DNA from: Pithys albifrons albifrons
Taxonomy: Eukaryota; Chordata; Aves; Passeriformes; Thamnophilidae
Length of the DNA stretch: 64,000 nucleotides
Reading direction: 5' to 3'
Assembly: GCF_047495875.1 (NCBI RefSeq)
Contig: NC_092463.1
Span: 15,992,724 to 16,056,723 of the forward strand
Shown here: one piece after another, positions 1 through 11,498 of the stretch
Layout: each line of letters begins with the position of its first letter
Numbering within the stretch: position 1 is the first letter of the stretch
Notes under the pieces: model-generated
What the model saw: the letters and a program-made list of their open reading frames with translations, nothing else
Told to the model about the DNA's origin: nothing
Database searches by the model: none
Program-made: the position numbers and the translations under genes

Positions 1-451
1 ATGGTCCTTAGTGCTTTATACTTAAAGATCTCATTGCTGCAGTGACTGACTGCAATAGGTAGTACTTTATGAATGTGTGATTACGTATCAGAACTGACAT
101 AATACCTGTGATCCTTCTTGCTTTTTGTTTAACTGTGGTATACAAAGGTGTCAAATGACTGTTGTATAACTCTTCTCTGAGGACATGTGAAATGTTTTCC
201 TGCTTTGCGAATGAAATGACAGAGAGTCAGAAGTTAGGAGAGACTCACAAAAGATTATGCAAGAAAGAATGCTGGATCAGAGAACAAAAGTGTGTCAAGA
301 CCTCCTCTTTTACATTACTTTCATCTGTGTTATGCGCAATGTATTGCATGTTTATATAGCCCAGTATTCTCTGGCAGCCTCTTGTCCAAAGCACGACAGG
401 CTGCTGCTCACTTTCCATGGACAGCTTCATGGCTTCTCTGAATACTTGCAG
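1..451 (+). other. DDX24: Intron of DDX24 (3' part)
   Basis: This sequence leads up to the first recognisable DDX24 exon. It ends in a pyrimidine-biased stretch and an AG at 450-451 that serves as the splice acceptor. I see no earlier DDX24 exon here, so the rest of the helicase core must lie upstream of the window. An open frame beginning at an ATG at 257 runs into the exon, but its N-terminal part resembles nothing in DDX24 and is intronic. Confidence 0.7.
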
Positions 452-640
452 GTCCCTCGTACTTCCGAGTTGTACGTGCACAGAAGTGGTCGAACAGCCC
501 GAGCTGCCAATGAGGGCCTCAGCCTACTGCTGATTGGCCCTGATGACTTGATCAATTTTCGGAAAATTTATAAAACATTGGGGAAGAGTGAAGAGCTGCC
601 GTTTTTCCCAGTTGATAACAAGTGCATGACTTCTATCAAG
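452..640 (+). CDS. DDX24: DDX24 exon: helicase motif VI and end of the helicase core
   Basis: This exon encodes 63 codons of DDX24, an ATP-dependent DEAD-box RNA helicase of the nucleolus linked to ribosome biogenesis and p53 regulation (family knowledge). It opens with VPRTSELYVHRSGRTARA, where HRSGRTAR is helicase motif VI (HRxGRxxR), the arginine-finger motif of the second RecA-like domain. It continues with GLSLLLIGPDDLINF and FRKIYKTLGK, which match the human protein closely in order and spacing. The acceptor AG is at 450-451 and a GT donor (gtaaag) follows at 641. The exon starts and ends on codon boundaries, and its last codon (Lys) joins Glu-Arg of the next exon exactly as in human DDX24. 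The DEAD box and motifs I to V lie upstream of the window. Confidence 0.95.
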
Positions 641-3624
641 GTAAAGAAACAACAGTCTTTTTGCAGCCTGAATATTTGCTTGCTTGCTTATATTACTGAT
701 TATATTATTTATATTACTGATATGATATTGCCCATCATGTTCTTTCCAGTTTTCAGATGAACTTTACTCTTGAGGACCTAGATTTGAAAATGAAGTTAAT
801 CACACTTAATATTTTTTTAAGCAATATGTATGATTTCTCCTTAATAGCTGGCCCAAGAAAGGTGTTAAACATAAACATCACTTATGTTTTTCTTGTATGT
901 TGTAGAGCTTCTCCTGGCTAGATTTCCAAAAACATAGGGAAGCAAGTGTGTTTTCTGACTGGGTATCTGGGATGGCTCTGCTAAGTACGTTGTTCAAAGC
1001 CTCTTGTGCTAGGAACAGACTGGACAACAGTAGCAGGTCCATGGGTGTTCAGTGGTCTTCACCTGCCTCTTCTCAGCTGAAGTAGTGAGTTGTCTGCTTT
1101 TCTCAAAGTTCCTGTACTGTGGGGCATTGTATGCCACTGAACCCTGTCAAACTCGCTATGTTCCCTTTCCTAGGTTACTGCCCATTTTAAGGAGAATTCA
1201 GTCATTCACTAACTCACAAGGTAGACAAGGGTTAGGATTTACAAAACAATATGTTCTAAGAAGCATCTAGTCACTGCAGATTTTCTGCTTCTTGAATAAG
1301 AGGCCATTTCATGTCTCAGCATTCTACTAACAGCTTGAGTGACATCAGCCATGTATGAATGGGACATATTTAAATACTGGGTTTGAAAGGAATTCAAGGT
1401 TGGGATGTCTGACTATTGCACAGTCATTGACAACAAGAGAGAATGCAAGCAGTCAGATAAGGCAACAGATACCTTCCTTATGGTATTCTGATTCAGGTTT
1501 ATCCAATTGGCTTGGACTGAGCCCAGGGTCTACAGCAGTGGCTACCGCAGTATTCTCACCTTGGGAATAATGTCAGCAAGTTTCAAAGCTCAGGCTTGCT
1601 GAAGATAGGGTATTTGACATTAATCTTTCAGGAGATGCAGCTTTCTGAAGAAAATCAATAAATGCTTCCACAGAATAATTTTTCTCCTCTTCATGGTAAC
1701 AAAGAGAATTTGATTTCCCACCCTGTCTTCTTACTGCCCCTTTTCATCCACTAAATGTTTCTGGTTACTGAAAGAAATCTCTTGTTTTTAAGAGTGTTTC
1801 TTCAGAGGTTGCTGCTGTTTCTTGATGAGTATTCTTGTCTCTTATGCTCTGTCAATTAACGAGCAAATAAATGTTGTTTCCATACTTCAATTCTCCTGCC
1901 ACCCTAATGATCTTTCCTCTCTGAATAGTGCTCCTCTCCCCAGAAGAGATACCTTTGTAATTGTACTTGCAGGACTCCAGCCTCACAGGCCCTTCAAACA
2001 GTCAGGTCTCATTTACGCTTTGTCCTGGGCTTAATCACAAAGACATTGTAGTTGAGACTAACAGTGCTGCTGGTTCTGTAGGTCTGTCCCTTTGGCCCAC
2101 TCCTTCCCTAATTCTACATGCCTTCATCCAAGTTCAGGAAAAGTCTGAAGGGGCTTCACACTTGAGAGGAAAAGAATTTTTGAACCAGGATAGAGGATAG
2201 TCCTAACAAGGACTTAAATTTTTCAAAGATGGGATGATGCCAAAGGAGTTTTTGTTCTGATTTTCACATTTTGTAGATTTTAGGAACACAGTAGTTGTAG
2301 ATTTTTAGAAGGTTAATATTTCTAACAGTTTAAGTTTAATGCCTTTCTATCACTACCCCTGTCCCAGAATAGGGAGCTCAAATTCCTTTAGTTAATTAAT
2401 CTTGTTTAGACTCCTTTCCAAGGTAAAGAGCTGAAGGATATCAGAAGGCCTACAGAATGAAACATAAACATAGGTCAGAGTGACCCAAAAGCCAGAACTG
2501 GATGAACTCCAAGAGACCTTTGTGTGCCTGAGGAAGAAGAGTTGATGAAGACAGAGGGTCTTGACGACCCCAGACCCAATTCCGGGGGTTGGACCAGGGG
2601 TGGAACCGGGGCTGGACTGAGAAATGTGTAAAGCAATGATTGGAAGGATCTTATTATAAAAGCCATGGAAACAAGAACTGAGGCACATGCATGTCATCCT
2701 GTATTCCTGTGGGCTGTAGGCCCTGTGTTATTAAAGGACCTTTACTTTTTATCTTACCCTACACTAACCTGGCTCGAAGTCCTGTTTTTGGGGGGAAGGG
2801 TCATTCACGGCATCAGGAAAACGATTTAAAATTTCTTGTAATGATATAAGAACTGACTTAGTAGTCCACCACATGTTTAATTTCCAGTCTCTCTGCGTAT
2901 TAATTATGGTGGAGGTGCTGTTACTGTGTAGCACCAGACGACTCAGTTTTCCTGCACAGGGTTTGTTTTGTGCAACTGCACATTCCAAACAGCAGAACTT
3001 GCTGCTGGTTGATTATTATTTATTGTTAATACAGATTTTCTTTTCACAGTGAATTAGTTTGTTCAGCCCAGCTAGAAGGCTGCAGGTCAGGTTAGATTTT
3101 TCTGGACATCTTTTTTCCACCTGTGTGCAGCTGGGAAGAACAGGCCATTCTGTCCTGTGCCCAAGCAAGATCCAGGTGCAGTTCTGGAAACTGGAGCTAT
3201 TCCTTCCATATGGCCTGCAGGAGTTTACTTCTTCAGAGTGGGATGAAGGTAGTGGCTGCCCCTTACTGCTGAGTCTAGTAACTTTCAGATCTGTACTATG
3301 ATAAGTTGGAAATTATTGGTATTTGGATTATGATTTGCTCTTGATGTCTCTCAAGTGTTTGTAATGGAATGCTGAGTTAATATTTAGGTATGTTTAGTAG
3401 TTGAGGCGTTTTAGAAGTCAGATTCTATCATGGATCTGAAGAAGGAAAACACCTTAGCAAATTATGACATCTTTATTATGTGGGGCAGCTCCTGGAACAT
3501 GGGTAGACAACAGAAGTGTCTCTGCATCCCAGTCGCATTGTAATACATGCTCTCAAACACTAATTCTGCTAAAGCATTCCACATTTTGACCCGACCATAA
3601 TGTGTAAATGTACTTCTGTTGCAG
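641..3624 (+). other. DDX24: DDX24 intron
   Basis: This intron runs from GT at 641 to AG at 3623-3624, which follows a ttctgttgcag tract. I see no coding exon inside it. The stretch at about 2440-2775 has an LTR-like layout and is listed separately. The rest looks like unique, moderately AT-rich sequence. Confidence 0.8.
2440..2775 (+). repeat. Possible solo LTR or LTR fragment (weak)
   Basis: The + strand shows a TATAAAA box (about 2653-2660), then an ATTAAA polyadenylation-like signal (about 2730) roughly 75 bases later, then a pyrimidine-rich end. The sequence just upstream of the TATA box is GC-richer than its surroundings, with repeated ggggttgg/ggggctgg-type words. This order of U3 TATA, short R and poly(A) signal is what an LTR shows. 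I cannot define the terminal TG or CA or a target-site duplication, and I cannot match it to a named family, so it may be coincidence. Confidence 0.22.
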
Positions 3625-3754
3625 GAGCGGATGAATTTGGCAAGGCAGATTGAGAAGGCAGAATTTTTCAATAGTCGGGCAAAGCAACACAACTCCTGGC
3701 TCCAGCAAGCTGCAGAGGCTCTTGAGATGGATCTTGATGATGACATGTTGATGG
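3625..3754 (+). CDS. DDX24: DDX24 exon: C-terminal extension
   Basis: This exon encodes ERMNLARQIEKAEFF through a segment ending DLDDDMLMG, the helical, charged region just after the DDX24 helicase core. Human DDX24 has the same layout (RLARQIEK, HNSWIEQAAAALEIELEEDMYKG). The acceptor AG is at 3623-3624. The exon is 130 nt long and ends with one leftover base (G, 3754). Joined to the next exon it gives Gly-Lys-Lys-Ala-Asn, the same length as human. This requires the donor to be GC at 3755-3756, within gcaagt, rather than GT. The nearby GT at 3759 would put a stop codon four codons into the next exon. Confidence 0.93.
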
Positions 3755-5474
3755 GCAAGTAGAAATGTTTGTCTGTGGCTATGCTCAGTTGCTCCCATAG
3801 CGCTGATGTCTGGAAGAAGCCTCACCATGGCAAAGAAACTCTTCAAAACCTGCAGAGCAGAAGAGGAAGGAAAGGAGTGTTGTTAGTATGTGGTGTTAGG
3901 GCTGTTTTCAGGATAATTGTGCAACAGATCGTGTTGGAGCTGAGGGAGTGAGGTGTGACAGTTCTGGGAATCGCAGACAAGTCTACATGTCGTAGGACAC
4001 TGAACTGTTTAGCTTTTGGCAAGCATTTCAGAGTAATTCAAACAGCCCAATGTGTCCTTATCAAGTCTCGTCCCCTCTGTGTCAAAGAAAAAGCTGTTTC
4101 CCCACTTCTGCTTATCCCTCCCACTCCCCTGTAGTCAGGCATCAGGACAGGAACCTGACAGCTCTGTGTGGGAACAGCCAGGAAGTGCTAGGGAACACCA
4201 AATATTACGTGAGCCTGTGTAGGCTGAGTTGTGTGGGCTAAATGGCCAATACATATATTCAAGTTGCTGAGGTTTCGGTGGTGTGTTAGAAGTAAATAAT
4301 TTCTTGTATTTTGTAAATTAAATGTTTTTCAGGCTGTGCCTGAGAGAATGTGTAGGGCTGTCCAACTGCAGGTGCCTTTTCGTTCAATGCCATGAAGTTT
4401 TGCAATACTTGAATGCACTATAAAATTCCACATTGTGTTCATATTTAGGACCTGAAGGTATGATTTCCTACTTGTTCTCTGAAGACAGGCTGAATAGAGG
4501 TGCTGCAGAGGTCACTTGAGATTAATCTGTCTCTAACCTGTTAGCTGCTAAATATGCAGATGTCTTAATTTTGAAGTGTGTTTAGATTAATTTCTTTCTT
4601 TATTCATGACTGGATTAGCTGATTCTCAGCCACTTTGCAAGCAAACAGTAATTGTCTCTGTCTAAATTGTTCAAGAGTGCTTTCAGATAATTAGCACTTT
4701 GCTGTTTTGTTTTGATATAATCTGACTATGCTGTGCTTTGTAATGAGTTTCAAAACAGCGCATCCAGTCCAAGTAAGTTGTGGCTCTCAAGTGAAACACT
4801 TCATAATTGCCACCCAGAAACTTGCCAAATTCATGCTGTACTCAGTCTCCAATTCTTCTGTAGGTTGTTGAAGACCAATTAAAATCTCAGTCATTCCTCC
4901 CATAAATGAAGTGCCTCTTACAGCTGAAAAGACTTTCAATTTTACCTTACAGCAACCTTGATTTCATTTTTCTCTCCAGTTCAGGCCTCTGACCCTATTA
5001 ACTGTCTCAAATGTTTTCTATGCCCTTCTTTATCCTGTGTTATTACTACATCTGAGCACCTCATTACTTTTTATGTATAAGGAGGAAAGGACTTCCTGGT
5101 TTATAGAGGCTGAAGTGAGGCATGCATAAATAAACAAAATATACAGAAGAAACTTCTGCCTGAGCTTCCTTATCTTCTGGGCCCCCCACCCCTTTGCTCC
5201 TGAGTCTGTTCTGGGTTGAGATGCAACTGAGTGATTTAGCAGAATGATACCTGGGCTATAGTTACTCAGTAGTCAAGATTCTTCTTGATCTCGTTATGCT
5301 GTGGACAGCCTGGGTGATCTGAAAGTGTCACAGATGACTGGAGGACTATGGGAGTTGAGTGACCTTGTTAGAGAGAGGAGGCCGAGATTAGCATCTGCCT
5401 CTATCGCTGCAAAGGTCTGCAATGCAAGTTGTTCTCTTGTTGTAACATTCTGTATCTTTTATTTCTTCCCCAAG
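3755..5474 (+). other. DDX24: DDX24 last intron, GC-AG type
   Basis: The intron begins with GCAAGT, the strong consensus of GC-AG introns, and ends with a long pyrimidine stretch and AAG at 5472-5474. No coding exon or clear repeat is visible inside it. It is moderately AT-rich. Confidence 0.85.
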
Positions 5475-5704
5475 GGAAAAAAGCTAATGAGCAAGAAGAA
5501 AGCCAGAAGCAAAAGATGCTGAAAGGGATGAAAAAACAACTGAAACATATGTTGTCCCAGCCACTGTTTAAAGTCCTCATGAAAACCAAATACCCAACAC
5601 AGTCTGGAAAACTACTCCTGCCTCAGACATCAGTGGGCATTTCAGCTCTGAGTACTGTGTCCAAAAAGCAAGGCAAGAAGAAGAAATCAATAAAATTAAA
5701 TTAG
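5475..5704 (+). CDS. DDX24: DDX24 last coding exon and stop
   Basis: This exon gives the C-terminus of DDX24. After the split Gly codon it reads KKANEQEESQKQKMLKGMKK, then HMLSQPLFK and KTKYPTQSGK. These are the conserved landmarks of the vertebrate DDX24 tail (human has QPLF and KTKYPTQSGK at the same place). It ends in a lysine-rich tail (KKQGKKKKSIK), typical of a nuclear or nucleolar basic segment, with TAG at 5702-5704. The bird tail is somewhat shorter than the human one, which continues with a Pro/Gln-rich end. The exon is 230 nt, in phase with the GC-donor exon before it. Confidence 0.95.
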
Positions 5705-7636
5705 ATAACTGAGCAAGATCACTCAGTGTGATAGAAGCAAGGACTATCCTCATCGAGGCTGTCAGTACTTACGGAGGAACTCAGCTAGAAAACAGATAGT
5801 ATAAGATTGTTGCCTGTGTATTGGTTGTGCAGGCATAAACCAAAATGTTGATTTTTAAGAGCTCAGTTAACATCAGTTTAGTTACTGTTGAATCTTGTCT
5901 TGGATCTTGTTTTTTCATGTTCTTATTTTTTCTTAAGTCTCTATATTAATAGAAATTAATTAGTTTTCAAATAGTTCTGATAATTACTCCATTTTGTGAG
6001 ATGAGTAAAAGTTACTGAGTAGAATTCACTGTGGGCATACTGTAATGATAAAACTTGATTTGAATTTTAATGTCTTTAAAGGACAGGGAAAGGTCAGCTG
6101 TATATAGTGCGAGTGCAGTCTGAGCTAGTGGTAACGGGAGGTTCAGGTTTTACTGCAGCCAGCTCAGTGAGAAAGGCAGCAAATACAGATAGTGTTACCA
6201 GCAAGTCTACAATTCTGGTTATGGAGATGTCTCCCAGTTTTCTTTCTCCTCTGTTCTTCACTGAGTTTAATTCCCTTAGTCCCGTGTTAATATGTTTTTG
6301 AATGTGCAAAAAAAGCAAAGGTGGCAACGAGCCAGGACACATTTTCAGAGATGTGTAGGTTTTTGAAGAATAAGTGTTGCTACTCACTGTTTTCTCAATT
6401 AATATTTGGAGTTAAGCCTGTATTTGAAAATGTGTTAGAACCATGATCTTTAATGGAAAAGATGATGTGAAATGTCACCTTTCAAGATTGCTTCTGGATA
6501 ACTATGTTTTAAATCATTTTAATGTGACCTGGGCAAATATTTTTTAAAACTATTTTTAAAGATAAGTCAGAAAAATATATTTTGAATTTTTGGTAAATTA
6601 TATCTGCTATAAAAGCCAAAGCGTGTGTCTGTTTTTAGTCACTTAAGATTTCTAAATCCCTGATAGCTGATGCCGTTTGCACTTAGCAGGGAAGGAGAGG
6701 GGAATAGCACCCAAAAGGTAGGACGGTGGGATCTGTATGTGTGGGAGGACAGGTACCCTTCACCTGTTAGCTCTGGATGAGGCTGAGTTTTTGTGTCTCA
6801 TGCAGTATGGAACTAGTGTCACTGCCATGATAGGAAGCACCAATTTACTCGGCTACTCAGAGAAATTTGTGTAGTTGAGTGCTCCCTCCAGCCACTTGCT
6901 TGGTGGTTATGTGAGAATACCAAAGTCTTTACTCTTTCATCTGTGTAAAAAATTGTAGCACCCACATCTCTGAAGGACTTTTTTCTTGGTTCCATGCATT
7001 ACTGAAGAAGAGTGATAACAATCATAAGCATACAGAACTTAACCAATTATATATGAGACTTTCCTTGTCTCATGCCCTTGGAAGCAGAGGAGGAAGTTTT
7101 GGAGCTGTTTCTTCATTCCTGTAAGGAGACACATCTTTAGAGTTAATGTGACATCTGAAAAATAAAAACAATTTAAAGATGGTTCCTTTTAAGGAATGCT
7201 GAAAAAAAAACCTGAAAAGCACGTCCTCGTGCCATTTTAATCATATTCTTACATTATGAAAAGGAAACTTGCATTGGTTTTGCATCCCTGAATGGTTTGG
7301 AGACCAGGTAGGCCTTTTCTGCATCTTGTGATACATTTCAGTTTACAATTTAACAAAATCAAGGCTGGATCCCGACAATACAGCTCACCATCTCCTCCCT
7401 GTCTGGAAGTCTTCATGAGGTAGGAGTTTTGGCAATTTTTAATTCCGCAAGATCATGAGAACTGAATTGGGGGACAGTGAGAGTGTTGTTATTTTCTCTC
7501 CATTATCGCTATGGAGTTACTCAGCTGCTTCTGTTTCCCTGTGTTTAACAATCTAGTTCTCACATTCCCAGCTCATTGGCTTGCCAAGTCTGCCCCAAGA
7601 CAGAGCTTGGCACTTGTGCACTCTTGCTGCCTATAT
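5705..7636 (+). other. DDX24 3' UTR and downstream sequence
   Basis: There is no coding content after the DDX24 stop. An AATAAA at about 5689 overlaps the last codons, too early to be a normal poly(A) site. Downstream candidates are variant hexamers (GATAAA near 6049, TATAAA near 6609) and the first canonical AATAAA at 7161-7166, so the UTR could extend to about 7.2 kb. The segment at 6400-6620 is very AT-rich. The exact transcript end cannot be decided from sequence alone. Confidence 0.5.
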
Positions 7637-7825
7637 AGTATCACGAATGTCGGAAAAGACCTCCAAGATCATCGAGTCCAACCTTTGACCTACTGCCACT
7701 GTGCCCACTAAACCATATCGCAAAGTGCCACATCCAGTCTTCTGAAGAACACTTCAGGGATGGTGACTCCACCACTTCCCTGGGCAGCCTGTTCCAATGC
7801 TTAATGGTTCATGCTTGTTTGTGGG
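7637..7825 (-). repeat. CR1 LINE 3' fragment
   Basis: Read on the + strand, this shows the reverse complement of a CR1 3' end: a tcacgaatgtcggaaaagac-type start, then 'ccaagatcatcgagtccaacc' and later 'cttccctgggcagcctgttccaatgctt'. These are hallmark phrases of avian CR1 3' regions. The copy is 5'-truncated and diverged, so it is inactive. Confidence 0.85.
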
Positions 7826-9850
7826 GCATGCTCTTCTGCAGCCTCTGATGTGCTCTGCTTGAACTCTTAATGCTTAAATCTGCTGAAGCAGCACCCTTCC
7901 AGGAGCTCAGGTAGAGCTTGGACCCTAAAAATACCTGGATGTCTTAAGAAGAAAACCTGTCTGCTCTGAAAGCTCTCTTGCAGCTGCCTGTTTTGCCTTG
8001 TCATTATCTTACCAGCCTACCCTGAGTCTATCTACAGAGATGAAAAACCTTGTATTTGCTTTAGCTAATTGAAATTATTAAACAATAAACTGGAAAGTAC
8101 TACCACTTAGCTGTCCCACTCCCATGTGAACTAGGTTACTGCAGGAAGAGAGGAAGGCAAGGCAGAATGTTTTCTCCAGCTCTGATTCACACTGGTGCAA
8201 ATAAGGCATGAAGAATTTTACATCAACTCCATATGGGCAGTTTAATATTAGTATTTAATGAAATATGTAGTATTGAAGGGGTTTTGTAATGCTCTGCTGG
8301 CACAGCAGTTATGCTGAGGCCTCAAACAAGTAATCTTGTGTTTTGTGGCAGCTTATGTCTGCTAGAACACCCATTAATTAAAGGACTTGCTAAGTCTATT
8401 TAAGCTGTCACAGTAACTTTCAAGTAGATTATTAAAAGCATGAGCTCAGCAGAGTGGTGGTAGGGTACAAGCTGATACAGAGCAACCAGTGCTACCTCAT
8501 AGGAAACTGAAACCCTAACAGCTTCTGAACCTTTATTTCTGTTTTCCAAATGCGTGGGTCTGGTTGACCTCATCCCTGCCACTTAGTTCCTGGTCTATCA
8601 TACTCCTGTCAAGAGAAGGAAGAGTCCCTGCAGTTTAAGGCATCTGCTGAGGAGATGGTTTGGACAGGATCTCACATATTAGATGGGAGAGTTTCTTGAC
8701 ATTCCCCATGTCTTTTCTTTCTCTCCTGCCCTGTATGTTAATAAAACAGCAAGTTAGCAAAGCAGAAGCTGGAGTGCTGCCTTGCCATATGCCAGCAGCC
8801 TGGGCAACACGCTGGCCATGTGGCACAGGGGAGGTAATTTGCACCTTCCTGAGAAAGGGCCGGGTACCGCCTGCTTACTGCAATCAAGTCTGTGTATCCA
8901 GGTCCCTAAGGGGGAGAGGAGGTACGAAATGGACATTTTTTGATGAACTCACCTCATAGTGCCTGACAGAAGGAGGAAAATCTGCTAAGAAACACTGCTT
9001 TCTTGGGTGTTAAAACACCCACTGCTTTGTCCTGTGCTAGCAGGATGTGTTTTTTGAGTTCCTGAGCTATTTCAGGTTGTTTGATGAATGGCTTGGTGAA
9101 GGAAGGAGCTCAGAAGATCATGATTTTGGGTGACTAGTAAGACAGCGATAATGTAGCAAACAATATGTAAGTAATGCCCAATAGTCATTGCAAAAAGTTG
9201 GATGTTGTCAGTGGTCATAGAACTGGGGAGTAACCCTCTATAGATCCCTTACATGCCCTCTTCTGATATTTGAGTAGGTGTTGTCTGATTCTGGCCTGTG
9301 AGAAATTTTCTATTCCAGCTTCCTTTTGCAAAAGATGTTTCAAGGCTTCAGTGTTTTTTCAAGTCAGTCATAAGCTCCTCCTGGGGCTGGCCTCACAGAG
9401 TAAGAAAGAGAAAAATAGTCTGTCACTCCTGTAGCAAGTTTATTGGACTGGGGAAGCAAGTGAACAGAGCTGCTCTGCTTGCTTATCTTGGAGTTCAGCA
9501 GCTCTTGCTGTGAAACTGAAAGAAATTGTAGCCAGTTTCCACAGCAACCAACTTTAGATGGTACAAAATGCCAAATTTCTGTAGGTGAGAGCTGCAGTTA
9601 GAGAACACAGACCCAAAACTTGAGTTGGAAAAACAGATCAGTCACTGCAAAGTACACATGGGCTTTGGTACCACTGGGTTATTTAGAGGTCTGATGTTCT
9701 TTTATTATTGATATAACAGTCTAATCAATAGTGGGGATGCTTTTTTAAGAGTAAAGTTTGGTCAATACCTTTAGCAGTACAAGCTGACAGGTGTTAGGGA
9801 TTTACACACGCTGGTCACCATGACAGGGTCCGACTCTAGAAGTCCACTGA
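7826..9850. other. Intergenic, nothing recognised
   Basis: There is no convincing exon, RNA gene or repeat. Short open frames on both strands (for example around 8635-8960) overlap each other and resemble no family I know. An AATAAA at 8084-8089 has no clear associated gene. Confidence 0.5.
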
Positions 9851-10004
9851 TTAATGTAAAATCCAAGTGAAGGTTTCCAATTCCTTTTTTGTTCACTCTC
9901 AGGTTACAGCTCGACTTGGTGCCTCCAGAGAGGGACCCCTACCCCAGATCATACCCCTCAGTTATATCCATACCACCCATCACTCAATCCACAAGTCTAG
10001 TCAC

Positions 10005-10261
10005 TTAACAGTCCAATACTAAAACAGGCTGAAACCATCTGCCCATTTTCTTACATGCTTTTTTATCCCCAGTACAAATTTGGTAACTTGTACATCTCCA
10101 TCTAAGAGGCTGGTTGTAGCAGGGACAGGGGTCACAGGTACAGCTAAGCGTCTGCCAAACACTATTTCTGCTGGTGACAACCCCAGAGGGTGGCAAGAAG
10201 TATTTCTAATACTCCATAGCACTATTCCTAGAAGCTGTCGTCTCTCCACATGTTTTATCAT
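10005..10261 (-). pseudogene. ERV pol: integrase C-terminal fragment
   Basis: This 80-residue frame carries LWSIRNTSCHPLGLSPAEIVFGRR broken up by changes. The GLSPAEIVFGRR part is the hallmark of the region after the catalytic core in class I retroviral integrases. Just upstream (about 10270-10440, reading downward) the degraded N-terminal zinc-binding region is visible. The catalytic core that should lie between them is absent, so the element suffered an internal deletion. Nothing after it is recognisable as env. Confidence 0.8.
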
Positions 10262-10762
10262 GAAACCACCCAGCCAACATCATTAAATACTTTCTTGCTA
10301 AAATGGGTTATCTCTCAACAGTCCAAAATCCAATTTCACCTCTCACAGCCTCCCAACTTTCCTATTGAGCCCATTCTTCTTGAGTAACCTCTGCATATAT
10401 TTGGGCTGCATTATTGACCGTCTGGTCAACCATAAGTAGAGGGAGTTGATATGGTGCCACACTCATTACAGTTGGTGGGCAGCAGCTTTAGTTTACTTTA
10501 TCTGCCAATTCACTATTTGTTCCACTTATGCTAGATCCCATTGTATGAGCTGAACAGTGTAGTACAGCAATTTCCCTTGGAAGCTGAATAGCTTTAAACA
10601 GCATTCAGATTTCAGTTCCATTAGAAATATTTTTTCTTGCTGAGAGAAGGAAACTTCATTCTTTCCATAGCATACTCATTGCATGACATGCTCCAAACAC
10701 TTATTTGGAATAAGAATAAATAGTGATGTACCCACCAGGTTGCTCTTGCTAATGCACTTAAT

Positions 10763-10999
10763 TCAGACCCTTGGGTACTCATCAAGGCTTGTAGAGGCAT
10801 TGCTTTCAGGTACCTCTAGGTTTCTTGCTATTACCAGCCCATGTATTATCTTCCATTCACATGTAGTATAAACATCTGAGTTCTGTAGAGGCTTATTCTG
10901 CAGATCTTCCTGTGTGCAGTTGGAATGAGACATTACCTTAGCACAATCAAGATGGAGCTCATCATTGTAAGGAACAGGAAGTAAAGTTGCTGGATTCAT
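10763..10999 (-). pseudogene. ERV pol: RNase H start, degenerate
   Basis: The frame begins NPATLLPVP and continues with a segment resembling the conserved run into retroviral RNase H (an LNPATLLP-like motif, then QNKPLQNSDVYTT). The acidic catalytic residues expected soon after are not convincingly preserved (the expected TDG motif reads TCE). It sits directly downstream of the RT connection fragment in pol order, as expected for one decayed element. Confidence 0.7.
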
Positions 11000-11195
11000 A
11001 ATATTACATATTTTTAAAGTAATATTATCCTAATTGAAAACCATTAATACATAGTGATATGTGGTTATGTAGCATGTTGCTTAAAAATCAGTTCTACTGC
11101 ATGCGGGACAGGACATAGAGGGTTGTTGCGTGACCCAGGATTAACCGTCTGCTTTCTGTGATAGTCGCTGTTCCTGCTGTTCTTTTCCTCGGGAG

Positions 11196-11498
11196 TTATT
11201 CCTGCCGCTGCAGGATCCAGCTGAGCCGAGTTCGCAGCCACAGGGCGGCGGTGTGACCGTGCTCTTGAGTAAGGACTGCGCTCGCTACTCCTTTGTTCTC
11301 ACACACACATAGTTCAAAGCATTTGGAGTAATCCGGCAATCCCAGTGCCGCTGAAGCTCCCTTTATACTTCGGAAATCCTTTTCTCTTTCCGCACCCCAC
11401 AGTATAGGCCCCACTTCTTCTGCCTTGGTAGCTTCTGCCCCAGTACCCAGAGTCGGCAGCATCTTATTATGCCTAAAAATCTTCACAATATCTTTCAA
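11196..11498 (-). pseudogene. ERV pol: RT connection region fragment
   Basis: This open 100-residue frame contains ALGLPDYSKCFELCV and GVASAVLTQ, which match the segment of class I retroviral reverse transcriptase just before RNase H. The upstream RT piece (around 11500-11570) lies in another frame, so a frameshift separates them, and the RT palm catalytic motif is not found between them. Some CpG dinucleotides remain here (for example around 11190-11270), unlike the flanks. The fragment is non-functional. Confidence 0.8.

Noticed and set aside
257..451. N-terminal part of the open frame that runs into the DDX24 exon
   Set aside because: It resembles nothing in DDX24 and a clear splice acceptor at 450-451 places the exon start at 452. 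The upstream codons are intron read-through.
3755..3764. GT donor at 3759 (gtagaa) for the DDX24 exon
   Set aside because: It shifts the frame and brings a stop four codons into the next exon, whereas the GC donor restores the conserved protein.
5689..5694. AATAAA at the end of the DDX24 coding sequence as the poly(A) signal
   Set aside because: It lies within the last codons. Cleavage just after it would leave almost no 3' UTR, so a downstream site is more likely.
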